Shown one piece after another: positions 25,054-33,537 of a DNA stretch of 64,000 nucleotides. Source of the stretch: SVTX01 sp045660325 (GTDB lineage: Bacteria; Bacillota; Clostridia; Oscillospirales; CAG-272); contig JAZRDO010000023.1 in assembly GCA_045660325.1 (NCBI GenBank), positions 1 through 64,000 on the forward strand, given 5' to 3'. The translations under genes were made by a program, and so were the position numbers. Numbering within the stretch: the first letter of the stretch is position 1; the number at the start of each line of letters is the position of its first letter. The notes under the pieces are model-generated. The model had not been told where the DNA came from, made no database searches, and was given only the letters and a program-made list of their open reading frames with translations.

Positions 25054-25488
25054 ATGAATTTTTTAATCATCAACGGTCCTAATCTCAATATGCTCGGCAT
25101 CCGCGAGCCTGAGCTTTACGGAAATCAGAATTATTCTGCACTCTGCAAGCTCATAAAGAATACCTGTATTGAAAACAATATTGATTACGAGATCTATCAG
25201 TCCAACCACGAGGGCGCCATAGTTGACAAAATTCAGGACGCGTACAATGTTTTCGACGGAATTATTATTAATCCCGCGGCGTACACACACACCTCAATAG
25301 CAATTCTCGACGCGCTCAAGGCGGTGGGCATTCCCACAGTCGAGGTACATATTTCCGACGTGTCCAAGAGAGAGGACTTCAGACAAATCTCCTACGTTTC
25401 TCTCACGGCGGTAAAAACCTTTATGGGACTTGGTCTTGACGGATATCGCGAGGCTATACTCTATCTTAAAAATTATATCGAAAAATAA
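25054..25488 (+). CDS. aroQ: 3-dehydroquinate dehydratase, type II
   Basis: A 144-residue type II dehydroquinase with the usual start FLIINGPNLNMLGIREPELYG, where the catalytic Tyr follows the loop, NPAAYTHTSIAILDAL with conserved Asn, and VEVHISDVSKREDFR with the catalytic His. The start given here has GAGGTGAAAGG just upstream; a longer frame overlapping the end of aroC is not convincing. Last gene of the operon, so all seven steps from DAHP to chorismate plus both branches to the Phe and Tyr precursors are encoded together. Confidence 0.95.
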   Translation: MNFLIINGPNLNMLGIREPELYGNQNYSALCKLIKNTCIENNIDYEIYQSNHEGAIVDKIQDAYNVFDGIIINPAAYTHTSIAILDALKAVGIPTVEVHISDVSKREDFRQISYVSLTAVKTFMGLGLDGYREAILYLKNYIEK

Positions 25489-25520
25489 GAAAAAGGACGG
25501 GTATACCGTCCTTTTTTCTT
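25487..25520 (+). terminator. Terminator of the aro operon
   Basis: Stem GAAAAAGGACGG with its complement, loop GTATA, ending in CTTTTTTCTT immediately after the aroQ stop codon. It probably also acts for the convergent gene. Confidence 0.85.
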
Positions 25521-25527
25521 GTGAAAA

Positions 25528-25974
25528 TCAAATGAATTTCTTCATTGTCTCTACGTTCTTTTCCTCAAAGCTGATAATATCTCTTGCAAGATTTATAGCC
25601 GTCTCCGAAACGCTTGTGTTTTCGTTCTCGCGCAAGATCTTGAGCGTATCGGTAATACCCATAGTAGAGCCCTCAACGGTCATCTGCGCCAGGTGGCTAT
25701 CGCTTGAATCCATAATGGTGTTCATGGTCATTCCAATCGTAACTCCCATCTTCGCCATCATGCCCTCTTCCTTTTCCATATAGCCGAGAGCGTGAAGTCT
25801 TTCCTTGATCTTTTCCGCAAAGCGCTCATAGCCGTTCAGCTGACTTGTAAGAGCCTTTTTAAATTCGCCGTCGTCCGCCTTTTCAATTATCTTTATCGCG
25901 GAATCCGAGCCCATTTTCATGTTCTTGTAAAGATTCTCAAGCATTGATACTTCATTCTGTACTGCCTCATTCAT
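25528..25974 (-). CDS. Predicted four-helix-bundle (ferritin-like) protein
   Basis: A 148-residue, almost entirely helical soluble protein (MNEAVQNEVSMLENLYKNMK at the N-terminus, RDIISFEEKNVETMKKFI at the C-terminus). Regular spacing of hydrophobic residues and Glu/His in the helices fit a ferritin-like or DUF2383-type bundle, although no complete ExxH diiron motif can be assigned. The frame is open three codons upstream from a TTG, but the ATG has AGGAG ten bases before it. It is a single gene convergent with the aro operon. Function is unknown. Confidence 0.65.
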   Translation of the reverse strand: MNEAVQNEVSMLENLYKNMKMGSDSAIKIIEKADDGEFKKALTSQLNGYERFAEKIKERLHALGYMEKEEGMMAKMGVTIGMTMNTIMDSSDSHLAQMTVEGSTMGITDTLKILRENENTSVSETAINLARDIISFEEKNVETMKKFI

Positions 25975-26228
25975 ATACAACAATCTCCTTTTCTGATGCT
26001 TTTTGCAAAAGAATTATTGACTGTTTTTTCAAATTATATACAACCGAAAAATCAGAAACGATTGTTCATTTTTGCTCAAAATTCCACCGTATTTGAAACA
26101 TTTTTACAAAAAATTTGTTATTTTTTTGTGCAAAATCACACTTTTATATTTATACAAATTATGATATAATTAATATATATGTAGACTGATTTCAACCACA
26201 CGGCAATTCAAGAAAGGACGGTTCTTTA

Positions 26229-26741
26229 ATGTTTAACATAGGAGATTTAATAGTGTACGGCAACAACGGAGTTTACTCAGTTACCGAATATTGCAAGTCA
26301 CCTGTGGATAAAAATGACACAAGGACGTTTTATTTGTTAACACCGCTTTACGAGTCTGCCAGCAATATAATTATAACTCCCTGCGATAACGTCAGAGTGT
26401 CTATGCGACATCTGATAACAAAGGACGAGGCATACTGTATTATTGACAAAATTCCCTATATTCCCGAGCTTGTTGTTGAATACGAAAAGAATCGACGCGA
26501 TAAGTATAAGGAAGCTCTCTCGTCGGGAGACCTTGAGGAATACGTAAAGATCATAAAGTCAGTTCATACAAGACGCGAAATTACAAAAATAACAAAGAAG
26601 AGACTCAGCGAGACCGATACCGAATACGAAAAGAGAGCAAAATACTGCCTTTACAGTGAATTTGCTTCCGTATTTGATATTCCGTTCAGCTCAGTCGAGG
26701 AATTTATAAACCAGAGAATTGCCGCAGAGGCAAAGGCATAG
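26229..26741 (+). CDS. carD: CarD-family transcriptional regulator
   Basis: A 170-residue CarD/CdnL-type protein. The N-terminal Tudor-like RNA polymerase-binding domain (FNIGDLIVYGNNGVYSVTEYCK, then YYLL-like TFYLLTPLY) spans about residues 1-60; the remainder is helical, with basic segments (KNRRDKYKEAL, RRITKITKKRLSE-like) that contact promoter DNA in relatives. CarD proteins bind the polymerase beta subunit and stabilise open complexes. A TATAAT lies about 60 bp upstream behind an AT-rich stretch, without a clear -35. The nucleoside hydrolase gene follows after 39 bases. Confidence 0.85.
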   Translation: MFNIGDLIVYGNNGVYSVTEYCKSPVDKNDTRTFYLLTPLYESASNIIITPCDNVRVSMRHLITKDEAYCIIDKIPYIPELVVEYEKNRRDKYKEALSSGDLEEYVKIIKSVHTRREITKITKKRLSETDTEYEKRAKYCLYSEFASVFDIPFSSVEEFINQRIAAEAKA

Positions 26742-26780
26742 TGCCCCTAACACCCCTCTTACAGTAATTGGAGAATTTTT

Positions 26781-27692
26781 ATGACAAGCGCCCAAATATT
26801 GAAGAATCTCTATGCGCCCGAAAAAAAGGTCGACGTTGTTATCGACACGGATGCATACAATGAAATAGATGACCAGTTTGCAATCGCATATCTGTTAAAA
26901 TCACCCTCGCAGTGTGATGTAAAGGCAATTTACGCCGCACCGTTTACAAACGACAAATCCACAGGTCCCGAGGACGGAATGCTCAAGAGCTACGCCGAGA
27001 TACACAAGCTCCTCGATCTTATGGACCGAAAGGTTGACGTATTCTACGGTGCCAGAGAATATCTTAAGAGCGAGCATATTCCCGTAGAATCCGAGGCGGC
27101 GCGCGACCTTGTTGCCCGTGCGAAGAACTACACCCCCGACAATCCCCTCTACGTAGTAGGTATTGCCGCTATTACGAATATTGCATCCGCACTTATTATG
27201 GATCCCTCGATTTGCGATAACATTGTTATCGTATGGCTCGGCGGACACGGTCGCGATTTCCACGACACAAACGAATTTAATATGAGTCAGGACATAATCG
27301 GTGTAAACATAGTATTCAACGCTATCGTTCCCTTGATTCAGGTTCCCTGCCGAGGCGTAGCGAGTGGAGTAAGAATATCCCGCCCCGAGCTTGAGCATTG
27401 GCTCCTCGGAAAAAATAAGCTCTGCGACTACCTCGTTCAGAACACTATTCAGGACACCGAAAAGCACTTTGCGGGCACGCCCTGGTCAAGATCAATGTGG
27501 GACTCCTGCGCGGCGGCGTTTATTTTCAACAAAGGACACCGCACGATGGCGCCCAAGTTCGTTCACGCACCTAACGTCAGCGAAGACCTCAAATACATCG
27601 ACAATCCCGCGGGCAAGCCCATGAACTATATTTATTATATCCACCGTGACCTCGTCATCACGGATATGATAAGAAAGCTTGCCGCACCGTAA
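26781..27692 (+). CDS. Nucleoside hydrolase (IUNH family)
   Basis: A 303-residue member of the inosine-uridine-preferring hydrolases, which split ribonucleosides into base and ribose with a calcium ion. The metal-binding N-terminal motif reads DTDAYNEIDDQFA, two residues longer than the classic DTDPGIDD but typical of one subgroup. Other features are a VVGIAAITNIASAL block, WLGGHGRDF and a C-terminal WDSCAAAF that supplies the last Asp ligand. Substrate specificity is not predictable. Ribosome site GGAG, and a bidirectional terminator follows. Confidence 0.85.
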   Translation: MTSAQILKNLYAPEKKVDVVIDTDAYNEIDDQFAIAYLLKSPSQCDVKAIYAAPFTNDKSTGPEDGMLKSYAEIHKLLDLMDRKVDVFYGAREYLKSEHIPVESEAARDLVARAKNYTPDNPLYVVGIAAITNIASALIMDPSICDNIVIVWLGGHGRDFHDTNEFNMSQDIIGVNIVFNAIVPLIQVPCRGVASGVRISRPELEHWLLGKNKLCDYLVQNTIQDTEKHFAGTPWSRSMWDSCAAAFIFNKGHRTMAPKFVHAPNVSEDLKYIDNPAGKPMNYIYYIHRDLVITDMIRKLAAP

Positions 27693-27694
27693 TA

Positions 27695-27730
27695 AAAAGG
27701 ACCTCGGAATCATCCTCCGAGGTCTTTTAA
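27695..27730. terminator. Bidirectional terminator between convergent genes
   Basis: Stem GACCTCGGA with its complement, seven-base loop, with A and T tracts on the two sides. It overlaps the last codons of the leftward flippase gene. Confidence 0.8.
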
Positions 27731-29260
27731 TTTGAATATTTTTCTGCCCGCAATAATCAAATACAGCACCGCCGCCGAGATGACCGACACGAGTGTCAGA
27801 ACACTGCCTCCGCCGACGTAATTCTGAACTGTTCTCATTACAAGGAATACGGGTATTATGGATGCCGCCGAGCATAGCGCGGGAATCACGACAGTATCCT
27901 TAAAGCTAATTCTACCCTTAAAATACTTAAATAAAAATACAAAATTCAAGATACATATAAGAAGATCACAAAAATACGTTCCGATTGGCGCGCCAAAAAT
28001 ATTTATTTGTTTGGTTCCTATAAGAATAAAGGAAAGAATAATTTTTAAAAGACACCCCGCCGACATGGATATCAGCGGCTTTGCCGCCTGCCTGTACGCC
28101 TGAAGCATAGCGTTTGTGAGCGTTATCAGAACACTTGATGTTACCGATAGCCCGAGCAGGCCTAAAAGCGGTGTGATAAGTCTTACGCCCTCGGTCTGAT
28201 TTTTAAATATAAGCGACAGTATCTCTCCCGAAAAAAGTGATATTCCTATCATAGCAGGACAGCTTATATAAGTCGTCAGTGAAAGCGCACAGGATATTTT
28301 ATCCCCCTCTGCCTCCGTATCCCCTCTTGAGATTTCCCGTGAAAGCTCAGGGATAAGAGGAATCGCGACCGAGCTTACGAGCGCCGCCGCAAGCGAAAAG
28401 ATCGGGATTGCCATAGTCGTATAGCTTCCGTAAATTGTGTTTGCATACTCGCTTGTATACCCGATATCCTGAAGGCGCCGCAAAATCATCGTCATATCCA
28501 CGATTCTTACAAGACTCATCATAATTGAGGATAACGTCGCAGGAAACGATATCCTTACAATATCAAATATTATCCTACGCCGCTCGCCCTTATCAAGAGT
28601 CGGCGGCCTTTTTGTCTTCCCCGACCGTTTTCTTTTATACAGTACAAAATACAAAAGACTTATCGCGCTACCGAGAGTTATTGAGAAAACTCCCGCCGCC
28701 GCAACAATGTGAACGGGAAGACTCATCCGTATCGCAATCATAGCGAAGAGAAGCCCGAAAATCAGCTTTGAGAGGGCTTCTATGATCGACGACACACAAA
28801 TAGGTCTCATATCCGAAAGCCCCTGAAAATAGCCCTTATAAGCGCCCATGACGCACACTAAAAAAAGAGACGGCGATATGGCAAGAATACTGTAATAAGC
28901 CTTCTCGCTTTTAAGTCCCTCGGCAATATTGTGCGAGAAAACAAGCATAAGCGCAGAAAAAATAACGCCTATTGCCGCAAAGAGCTTAAGAGACACACTA
29001 AGCACCCCGTCGGCCTTATCCCGCGCGCCCGAAATGATGACGGACATCGCGACGGGCAGGCCCGTGATCGAGATGATGCACAAAAGCGAGTATATCTCAT
29101 AAGCAGAATTGAAATATCCCATGCCCTCGCCTCCTACGAGACTGAGCATGGGAATTTTATAAAACAATCCTATTATTTTAACTAAAACCGTCGAGGCGCT
29201 AAGGCTCAGCACCCCCGACAAAAATGTATTTACGCCACCCTTTGACAGTATCCTCGGCAA
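27710..29260 (-). CDS. spoVB: MOP-superfamily flippase, SpoVB-like
   Basis: A 516-residue polytopic protein with about 14 membrane helices, of the polysaccharide/lipid II flippase (MviN/SpoVB) branch of the MOP superfamily. The N-terminal block STVLVKIIGLFYKIPMLSLVGGEGMGYFNSAYEIY is typical of SpoVB, needed for spore cortex in endospore formers; related proteins move lipid-linked precursors in vegetative cells. It therefore supports, but does not prove, sporulation. The start used has no strong competitor. It is the most distal gene of the leftward block and ends in the shared terminator. Confidence 0.85.
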   Translation of the reverse strand: MPRILSKGGVNTFLSGVLSLSASTVLVKIIGLFYKIPMLSLVGGEGMGYFNSAYEIYSLLCIISITGLPVAMSVIISGARDKADGVLSVSLKLFAAIGVIFSALMLVFSHNIAEGLKSEKAYYSILAISPSLFLVCVMGAYKGYFQGLSDMRPICVSSIIEALSKLIFGLLFAMIAIRMSLPVHIVAAAGVFSITLGSAISLLYFVLYKRKRSGKTKRPPTLDKGERRRIIFDIVRISFPATLSSIMMSLVRIVDMTMILRRLQDIGYTSEYANTIYGSYTTMAIPIFSLAAALVSSVAIPLIPELSREISRGDTEAEGDKISCALSLTTYISCPAMIGISLFSGEILSLIFKNQTEGVRLITPLLGLLGLSVTSSVLITLTNAMLQAYRQAAKPLISMSAGCLLKIILSFILIGTKQINIFGAPIGTYFCDLLICILNFVFLFKYFKGRISFKDTVVIPALCSAASIIPVFLVMRTVQNYVGGGSVLTLVSVISAAVLYLIIAGRKIFKLKDLGG

Positions 29261-29295
29261 AGCAACCTCCCGCCGCCAATACTACAAAGACGGCA

Positions 29296-30585
29296 TCAAT
29301 CGAAATAGTGAGCAACCACGTCCGAAAATTCGTACTTAAGTCTTTCCTTATCAATTGTAGTATATTCGCCGTTATTGTAAAGTATGTCTCCGTCGATCAT
29401 AGTAAGAACTACGTCCTCGGTCTTTACGCTATAAGCCACGGAGGATTCATAGCTGTACACGGGGATATTGTTGAATGCGCTCATATCCAGCATAACGAGG
29501 TCGGCGCGATATCCCGCCTTGATCTCGCCGCAATCATCACGTCCCTGCGATCTTGCTCCGTTTACGGTCGCTATGTCAATTATATCTCTCGCGTTCGTTG
29601 CCGCCGCATTTCGCTCGTTGCCCTTATGGATAAGAGCCGCAAACTGAAGCTCGCGGATCATATCAAGGCGATTGTTGGACGCAACACCGTCAGTACCGAG
29701 CGCAATGTTTACACCATGCGCTCTCATAAGGGAGTAAGGCATAATGCCGCTACCGAGCTTAAGATTGCTTACGGGGTTGTGCGCCACGAAGGTTCCCTTC
29801 TCTGCTAAAATATCCATATCGTTTTCAGTAAGATATACACAGTGAGCCGCAGTTGAAGGAACGTCAAGCACACCTGCGCGAAGGAAAAACTCCGTAGGTG
29901 TGATTCCGTGTCTGCCGATGCACTCCATATGCTCCTTCTCAGTCTCGGAGAGGTGGAACTGCATACGAAGTCCGTTCTCCTTTGCATATTCGCCAACGTA
30001 TCTTGCGCACTTCTCTACGTTCGTATATTCCGCGTGGAGAGACATATCAACCTTGATTCTGCCGTTATTTGCGCCGTGCCATTTCTTTGCAAACTCAATG
30101 GATTCAAGAGTGCGGAAGTCGTCCTTCATCTCGATATCCTTATCAAAGGAAACGATGGAGCGGGCAAGGTTTGCCTTGATACCCGTCTCGTTTACCGCCT
30201 CGGCAACCGAATCCATAAACATATACATATCCGAGAACGAAACGATACCGCCACGAAGCATCTCCGCCGCCGCAAGCATAGTTCCCCAATAGGTACGCTC
30301 GTTATTTAAGTTCTCCTCTGCGGGAAAAATTCTCGTGTTGAGCCAAACGTCAAGAGGAAGATCGTCTCCGTAGCCGCGGAAGAGTGTCATTGAGCTGTGG
30401 CAGTGAGCATTGTAAAAGCCGGGGATAACGAGGTTTCCATTACCCTCAATAACCTTGTCTACGCCCTCAAAATTACTGTCCGTGCCTACGTATTTAATAA
30501 ATTCGTCCTCGATGAGAATATTTACCGTCTTGTTTTCAAATCCGTATTTTTCGGTAAGATGTACGTTTTTAATTAATGTTTTCAT
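29296..30585 (-). CDS. Amidohydrolase, 5-methylthioadenosine/S-adenosylhomocysteine deaminase-like
   Basis: A 429-residue metal-dependent amidohydrolase. The metal motif NAHCHSSM with a following FRGYGDDLPLDVWL is characteristic of the TRZ/ATZ and MtaD group, and LHAEYTN, MQFHLSETEKE, AAHCVYL and ALGTDGVASNNRLD give the remaining ligands and catalytic residues. Members deaminate S-adenosylhomocysteine, methylthioadenosine or related purine nucleosides. Its start codon touches the stop codon of the upstream kinase gene with no spacing, so the two are surely co-translated, and with the nucleoside hydrolase nearby suggest nucleoside salvage. Confidence 0.85.
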   Translation of the reverse strand: MKTLIKNVHLTEKYGFENKTVNILIEDEFIKYVGTDSNFEGVDKVIEGNGNLVIPGFYNAHCHSSMTLFRGYGDDLPLDVWLNTRIFPAEENLNNERTYWGTMLAAAEMLRGGIVSFSDMYMFMDSVAEAVNETGIKANLARSIVSFDKDIEMKDDFRTLESIEFAKKWHGANNGRIKVDMSLHAEYTNVEKCARYVGEYAKENGLRMQFHLSETEKEHMECIGRHGITPTEFFLRAGVLDVPSTAAHCVYLTENDMDILAEKGTFVAHNPVSNLKLGSGIMPYSLMRAHGVNIALGTDGVASNNRLDMIRELQFAALIHKGNERNAAATNARDIIDIATVNGARSQGRDDCGEIKAGYRADLVMLDMSAFNNIPVYSYESSVAYSVKTEDVVLTMIDGDILYNNGEYTTIDKERLKYEFSDVVAHYFD

Positions 30586-31491
30586 TTAAACAAATTCCTT
30601 ATAAAGTGAGTTTTCTCTTATAAATGCGCTATCGGAATCGCGGATTCCCTCAAGCTTTGCTTCAATTTCAAGTCTTGCCGCGTAATTTTTACTGTCAGGA
30701 GTGATGTCCTTAAGATCCTTTAAAAGATACGGTCTTAAAATGTTGATCTCATACGCCTGTGTCGTATCGACCATAACGCAATTGTCGTCAACGTTAGGGA
30801 AAATATTGTTCTCCTCGTTCCGTCTTACGCTCTCCCAGAGAGACATCGTGAAATTCGCGTTCGTATCTCTGAAATTGTTGTCTCGCACGATTCTACGAAG
30901 AAGTCTTATCTCATGGGGCTCAAACACCCTCTCGCCAACCTTTATTGCGCTTTGAGGACACACAAAGAGCGTCTTGCTTCCCTCGCTGCCGAGAAGCTTT
31001 ACCACCTCGGGATAAAGCACCTGAATTCCCTCGAACACGAAAACGTCCTCGTCGTGTCGGACTATTTCATGGTACTCGGGGCGCGTGCCCGTCTTAAAAT
31101 CAAAGATCGGCTTCATTGCTCTTCCCTTTGAGAAAAGATCGTGTACAAACTGTGTAAGCAGGGGCATATCAAGTGTATCGGGGGAATCAAAATCAAGTCC
31201 GTCGGCGTCAGATGTGCTTCTGTCTATTTCTTGCTTTGAAAATTCATCCTTGAAGAAATCGTCAAGAGAGATGACCTGCATCCTCTTTCCCATACCCTCA
31301 ACAATTGATTTGAGCTTTTTCGCCGCCGTGGTTTTTCCCGAGCAGGTGGGGCCTGTAAGCCCGATTATTTTCTCATCGCCCGAAAAAACTCTGTGTGCGG
31401 CAAGTGAAAGCGCCGCGTCAAATCTGTCGTCACAGTTTTCTATAAATTCTTTATCCGCAATTAAACGTCCGTTTACAGTATGTGTTTTCAT
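30586..31491 (-). CDS. Uridine kinase-like P-loop nucleoside kinase
   Basis: A 301-residue kinase of the uridine kinase/phosphoribulokinase family. The P-loop IGLTGPTCSGKTTAAKKL lies near residues 43-60, followed by the SLDDFFKD motif and DGLDFDSPDTLDMPLL, the lid and substrate region of uridine kinases. The N-terminal 40 residues and the C-terminal 90 residues extend beyond the normal 210-residue Udk; similar long clostridial relatives exist. It likely phosphorylates a nucleoside, uridine or cytidine by analogy. Directly abuts the amidohydrolase gene. Confidence 0.82.
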   Translation of the reverse strand: MKTHTVNGRLIADKEFIENCDDRFDAALSLAAHRVFSGDEKIIGLTGPTCSGKTTAAKKLKSIVEGMGKRMQVISLDDFFKDEFSKQEIDRSTSDADGLDFDSPDTLDMPLLTQFVHDLFSKGRAMKPIFDFKTGTRPEYHEIVRHDEDVFVFEGIQVLYPEVVKLLGSEGSKTLFVCPQSAIKVGERVFEPHEIRLLRRIVRDNNFRDTNANFTMSLWESVRRNEENNIFPNVDDNCVMVDTTQAYEINILRPYLLKDLKDITPDSKNYAARLEIEAKLEGIRDSDSAFIRENSLYKEFV

Positions 31492-31551
31492 AGCTTACCG
31501 CCTTTCTTTAATATTTTTTAAAATAAGCTATACTTATCAGTATATGCGAAA

Positions 31552-33045
31552 TCAAACTAATTTATGTTCAATATAGAACTTTTCCGCCGCGTCAAGCTTC
31601 TCCTGTGTTCTGTCGCTCGCAAGATACTCATAAGGGTATTTAAGGTTGAACGCGCGCTCAATAGTTCTCTTTTTGCCGTCCGCGGGATAATAATCGACAA
31701 ACTTCGACACAGCACCCGCACCGACCGCGAATATGGAGTGAACCTCCTCCATCATATAGATGTTATAAAGTCCCTCGCAACCGGGCAAGGAAAGTCCTAC
31801 GTTTTCGAAATTTCCGACCGTATTCTTCTGTCTGTACATATAGTAAGGCAAATAGCCCTCGTGCTGCGCCTTGATCTGCGAGTAGTCGACGCTCTTACCT
31901 ACGTCGCCACCGCGCATGGAATAAATATTCTTATCGTTGCGCAGAGCATCGCAAGCATTCTTTACGGTAAAGGTATGTACCGTAATGTTCTCGGGACGGA
32001 GAGCCAGTATCTTGTCGAAGGAATCCGAGAAGGTCTTGAACTTATCCCCGGGAAGACCTGCTATAAGGTCGGTATTGATTACGGGAATACCCGATTTTTT
32101 AGCAATTTCATAGGCGCGAAGGAAGCACTCGGTATCATGCGCGCGTCCTACGTTGCGCAAAACCTCGTCATTCATTATCTGAGGATTTACACTTATTCTG
32201 CCAACTCCGTACTGCTTGGCTATGCGGAGCTTTTCCTCGTTGATCGTATCGGGGCGTCCGCACTCAAGCGTATATTCCTCAAGCTTTGTAACGTCGATAT
32301 TACTGCTGATCGTTTCAAGCAGATCGGCAAGCTGGATCTCGTCAAGAGTCGTAGGCGTGCCGCCACCTATGTATACGGTCTTTAGATTAAGTCCCATTCT
32401 CTTGATAAAATCAAAGGTCGCGACAAGCTCGCGCTTCATTTGTACAAGATAATCGGGAATGGTATCGAGAAGCTTCTTTGAGGTATATGAAACGAACGAG
32501 CAGTACGCGCATCTTGTCGGGCAGAAAGGAATTGAAATGTATACGCTGCAATCCTTTTTGTCGGGCGTGCCGATAAGCTTATCCTCGTTTATAGCTACCT
32601 CGGTCGCAAGCGCCGCCTTCTTGGGAATTACGAAATAATCGCTTGTCAGCTGCTTCTTAACTTTTGTTTTGGACATACCGCTCTTGAGCATCTCGGTCGC
32701 CACCTTTGAGGGACGAACTCCGACGAGCATACCCCACGAGGGACGGTAGCCGAGAAGATCACCGCAGGCGGTGAGCACAGCGTCGCCAACTACGATCTTT
32801 TTAAGTCTATCCGCGCTTATATCCTCACGCTTTACGTAATGGCGCTCACTCTCGGCGCTCTTCTCACCGAGATATACCTTCGCGTACGCGTGCGCGCCGT
32901 CATCATCCTCGCGGTACGTCAGATGAAGCACGGGATTCTCCCCGTCCTCCTCCTCGCTCTGCGAGAACTTTGCGCCCGGGAAAAATATCATACACAGCAT
33001 CTGCACGTAGTATTGATTGATATTTCCGTCTATGTAAACTTTCAT
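31552..33045 (-). CDS. hemZ: Oxygen-independent coproporphyrinogen dehydrogenase HemZ (radical SAM)
   Basis: A 497-residue HemZ-type radical SAM protein. A roughly 165-residue N-terminal region with GYRPSWGMLVGVRPSKVATEML, characteristic of HemZ, precedes the radical SAM barrel with CPTRCAYCSF as the cluster-binding CxxxCxxC motif, then GGGTPTTLDEIQL and NPQIMNDEVLRNVGR-type segments. In Bacillus the family is tied to anaerobic heme synthesis. Other heme genes are not seen here, and many HemZ-like proteins in anaerobes have no proven role. Leftward block order recJ-relA-dtd-hemZ is a common clostridial arrangement. Confidence 0.9.
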   Translation of the reverse strand: MKVYIDGNINQYYVQMLCMIFFPGAKFSQSEEEDGENPVLHLTYREDDDGAHAYAKVYLGEKSAESERHYVKREDISADRLKKIVVGDAVLTACGDLLGYRPSWGMLVGVRPSKVATEMLKSGMSKTKVKKQLTSDYFVIPKKAALATEVAINEDKLIGTPDKKDCSVYISIPFCPTRCAYCSFVSYTSKKLLDTIPDYLVQMKRELVATFDFIKRMGLNLKTVYIGGGTPTTLDEIQLADLLETISSNIDVTKLEEYTLECGRPDTINEEKLRIAKQYGVGRISVNPQIMNDEVLRNVGRAHDTECFLRAYEIAKKSGIPVINTDLIAGLPGDKFKTFSDSFDKILALRPENITVHTFTVKNACDALRNDKNIYSMRGGDVGKSVDYSQIKAQHEGYLPYYMYRQKNTVGNFENVGLSLPGCEGLYNIYMMEEVHSIFAVGAGAVSKFVDYYPADGKKRTIERAFNLKYPYEYLASDRTQEKLDAAEKFYIEHKLV

Positions 33046-33050
33046 TTTAC

Positions 33051-33509
33051 TTATCCCTTCTTGAGTAATACGTCACTGTCCATAACGATGGTAACGGGGC
33101 CGTGATTTACAAGCGACACGTCCATGTGCGCGCCAAAAATACCGCTTCCAACGTGACGAAGCTCTTTTGCCAAAAGTCCCTTAAAGTACTCGTAAAGGCG
33201 GTTTGCCTCGTTTGGGGGAGCAGACGCCAAAAATTCGGGACGGTTTCCGTGCTTATAGTTAGCCATAAGAGTAAACTGTGAAATAACGAGCGCCTCGCCG
33301 TCGATATCACGAACGGAGAGATTCATCTTTCCGTTCTCATCCGTGAAAATTCTGTGCGCGACGATCTTCTTTGCAAGCGCGTCAGCTTCCTTTTCGGTAT
33401 CGCCCTGCGCTACTCCGAGAAGGATGAGAAGTCCCTCTCCGCACGAGCCGACAACCTCGCCGTCAACCTCAACAGACGCTCTTTTTACTCTTTGTAATAC
33501 TGCTTTCAT
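33051..33509 (-). CDS. dtd: D-aminoacyl-tRNA deacylase
   Basis: A 152-residue DTD, full length, which removes D-amino acids (and glycine from mischarged tRNA-Ala) by trans editing. Both active-site motifs are intact: SQFTLMA in the middle and NHGPVTI near the C-terminus, the latter in place of the usual NxGPVT with His. Five bases separate its stop from the hemZ start. The neighbouring relA gene is the commonest partner of dtd in Firmicutes. Confidence 0.95.
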   Translation of the reverse strand: MKAVLQRVKRASVEVDGEVVGSCGEGLLILLGVAQGDTEKEADALAKKIVAHRIFTDENGKMNLSVRDIDGEALVISQFTLMANYKHGNRPEFLASAPPNEANRLYEYFKGLLAKELRHVGSGIFGAHMDVSLVNHGPVTIVMDSDVLLKKG

Positions 33510-33537
33510 TTTATGTTCTTCCTAAAATCAATTATTT

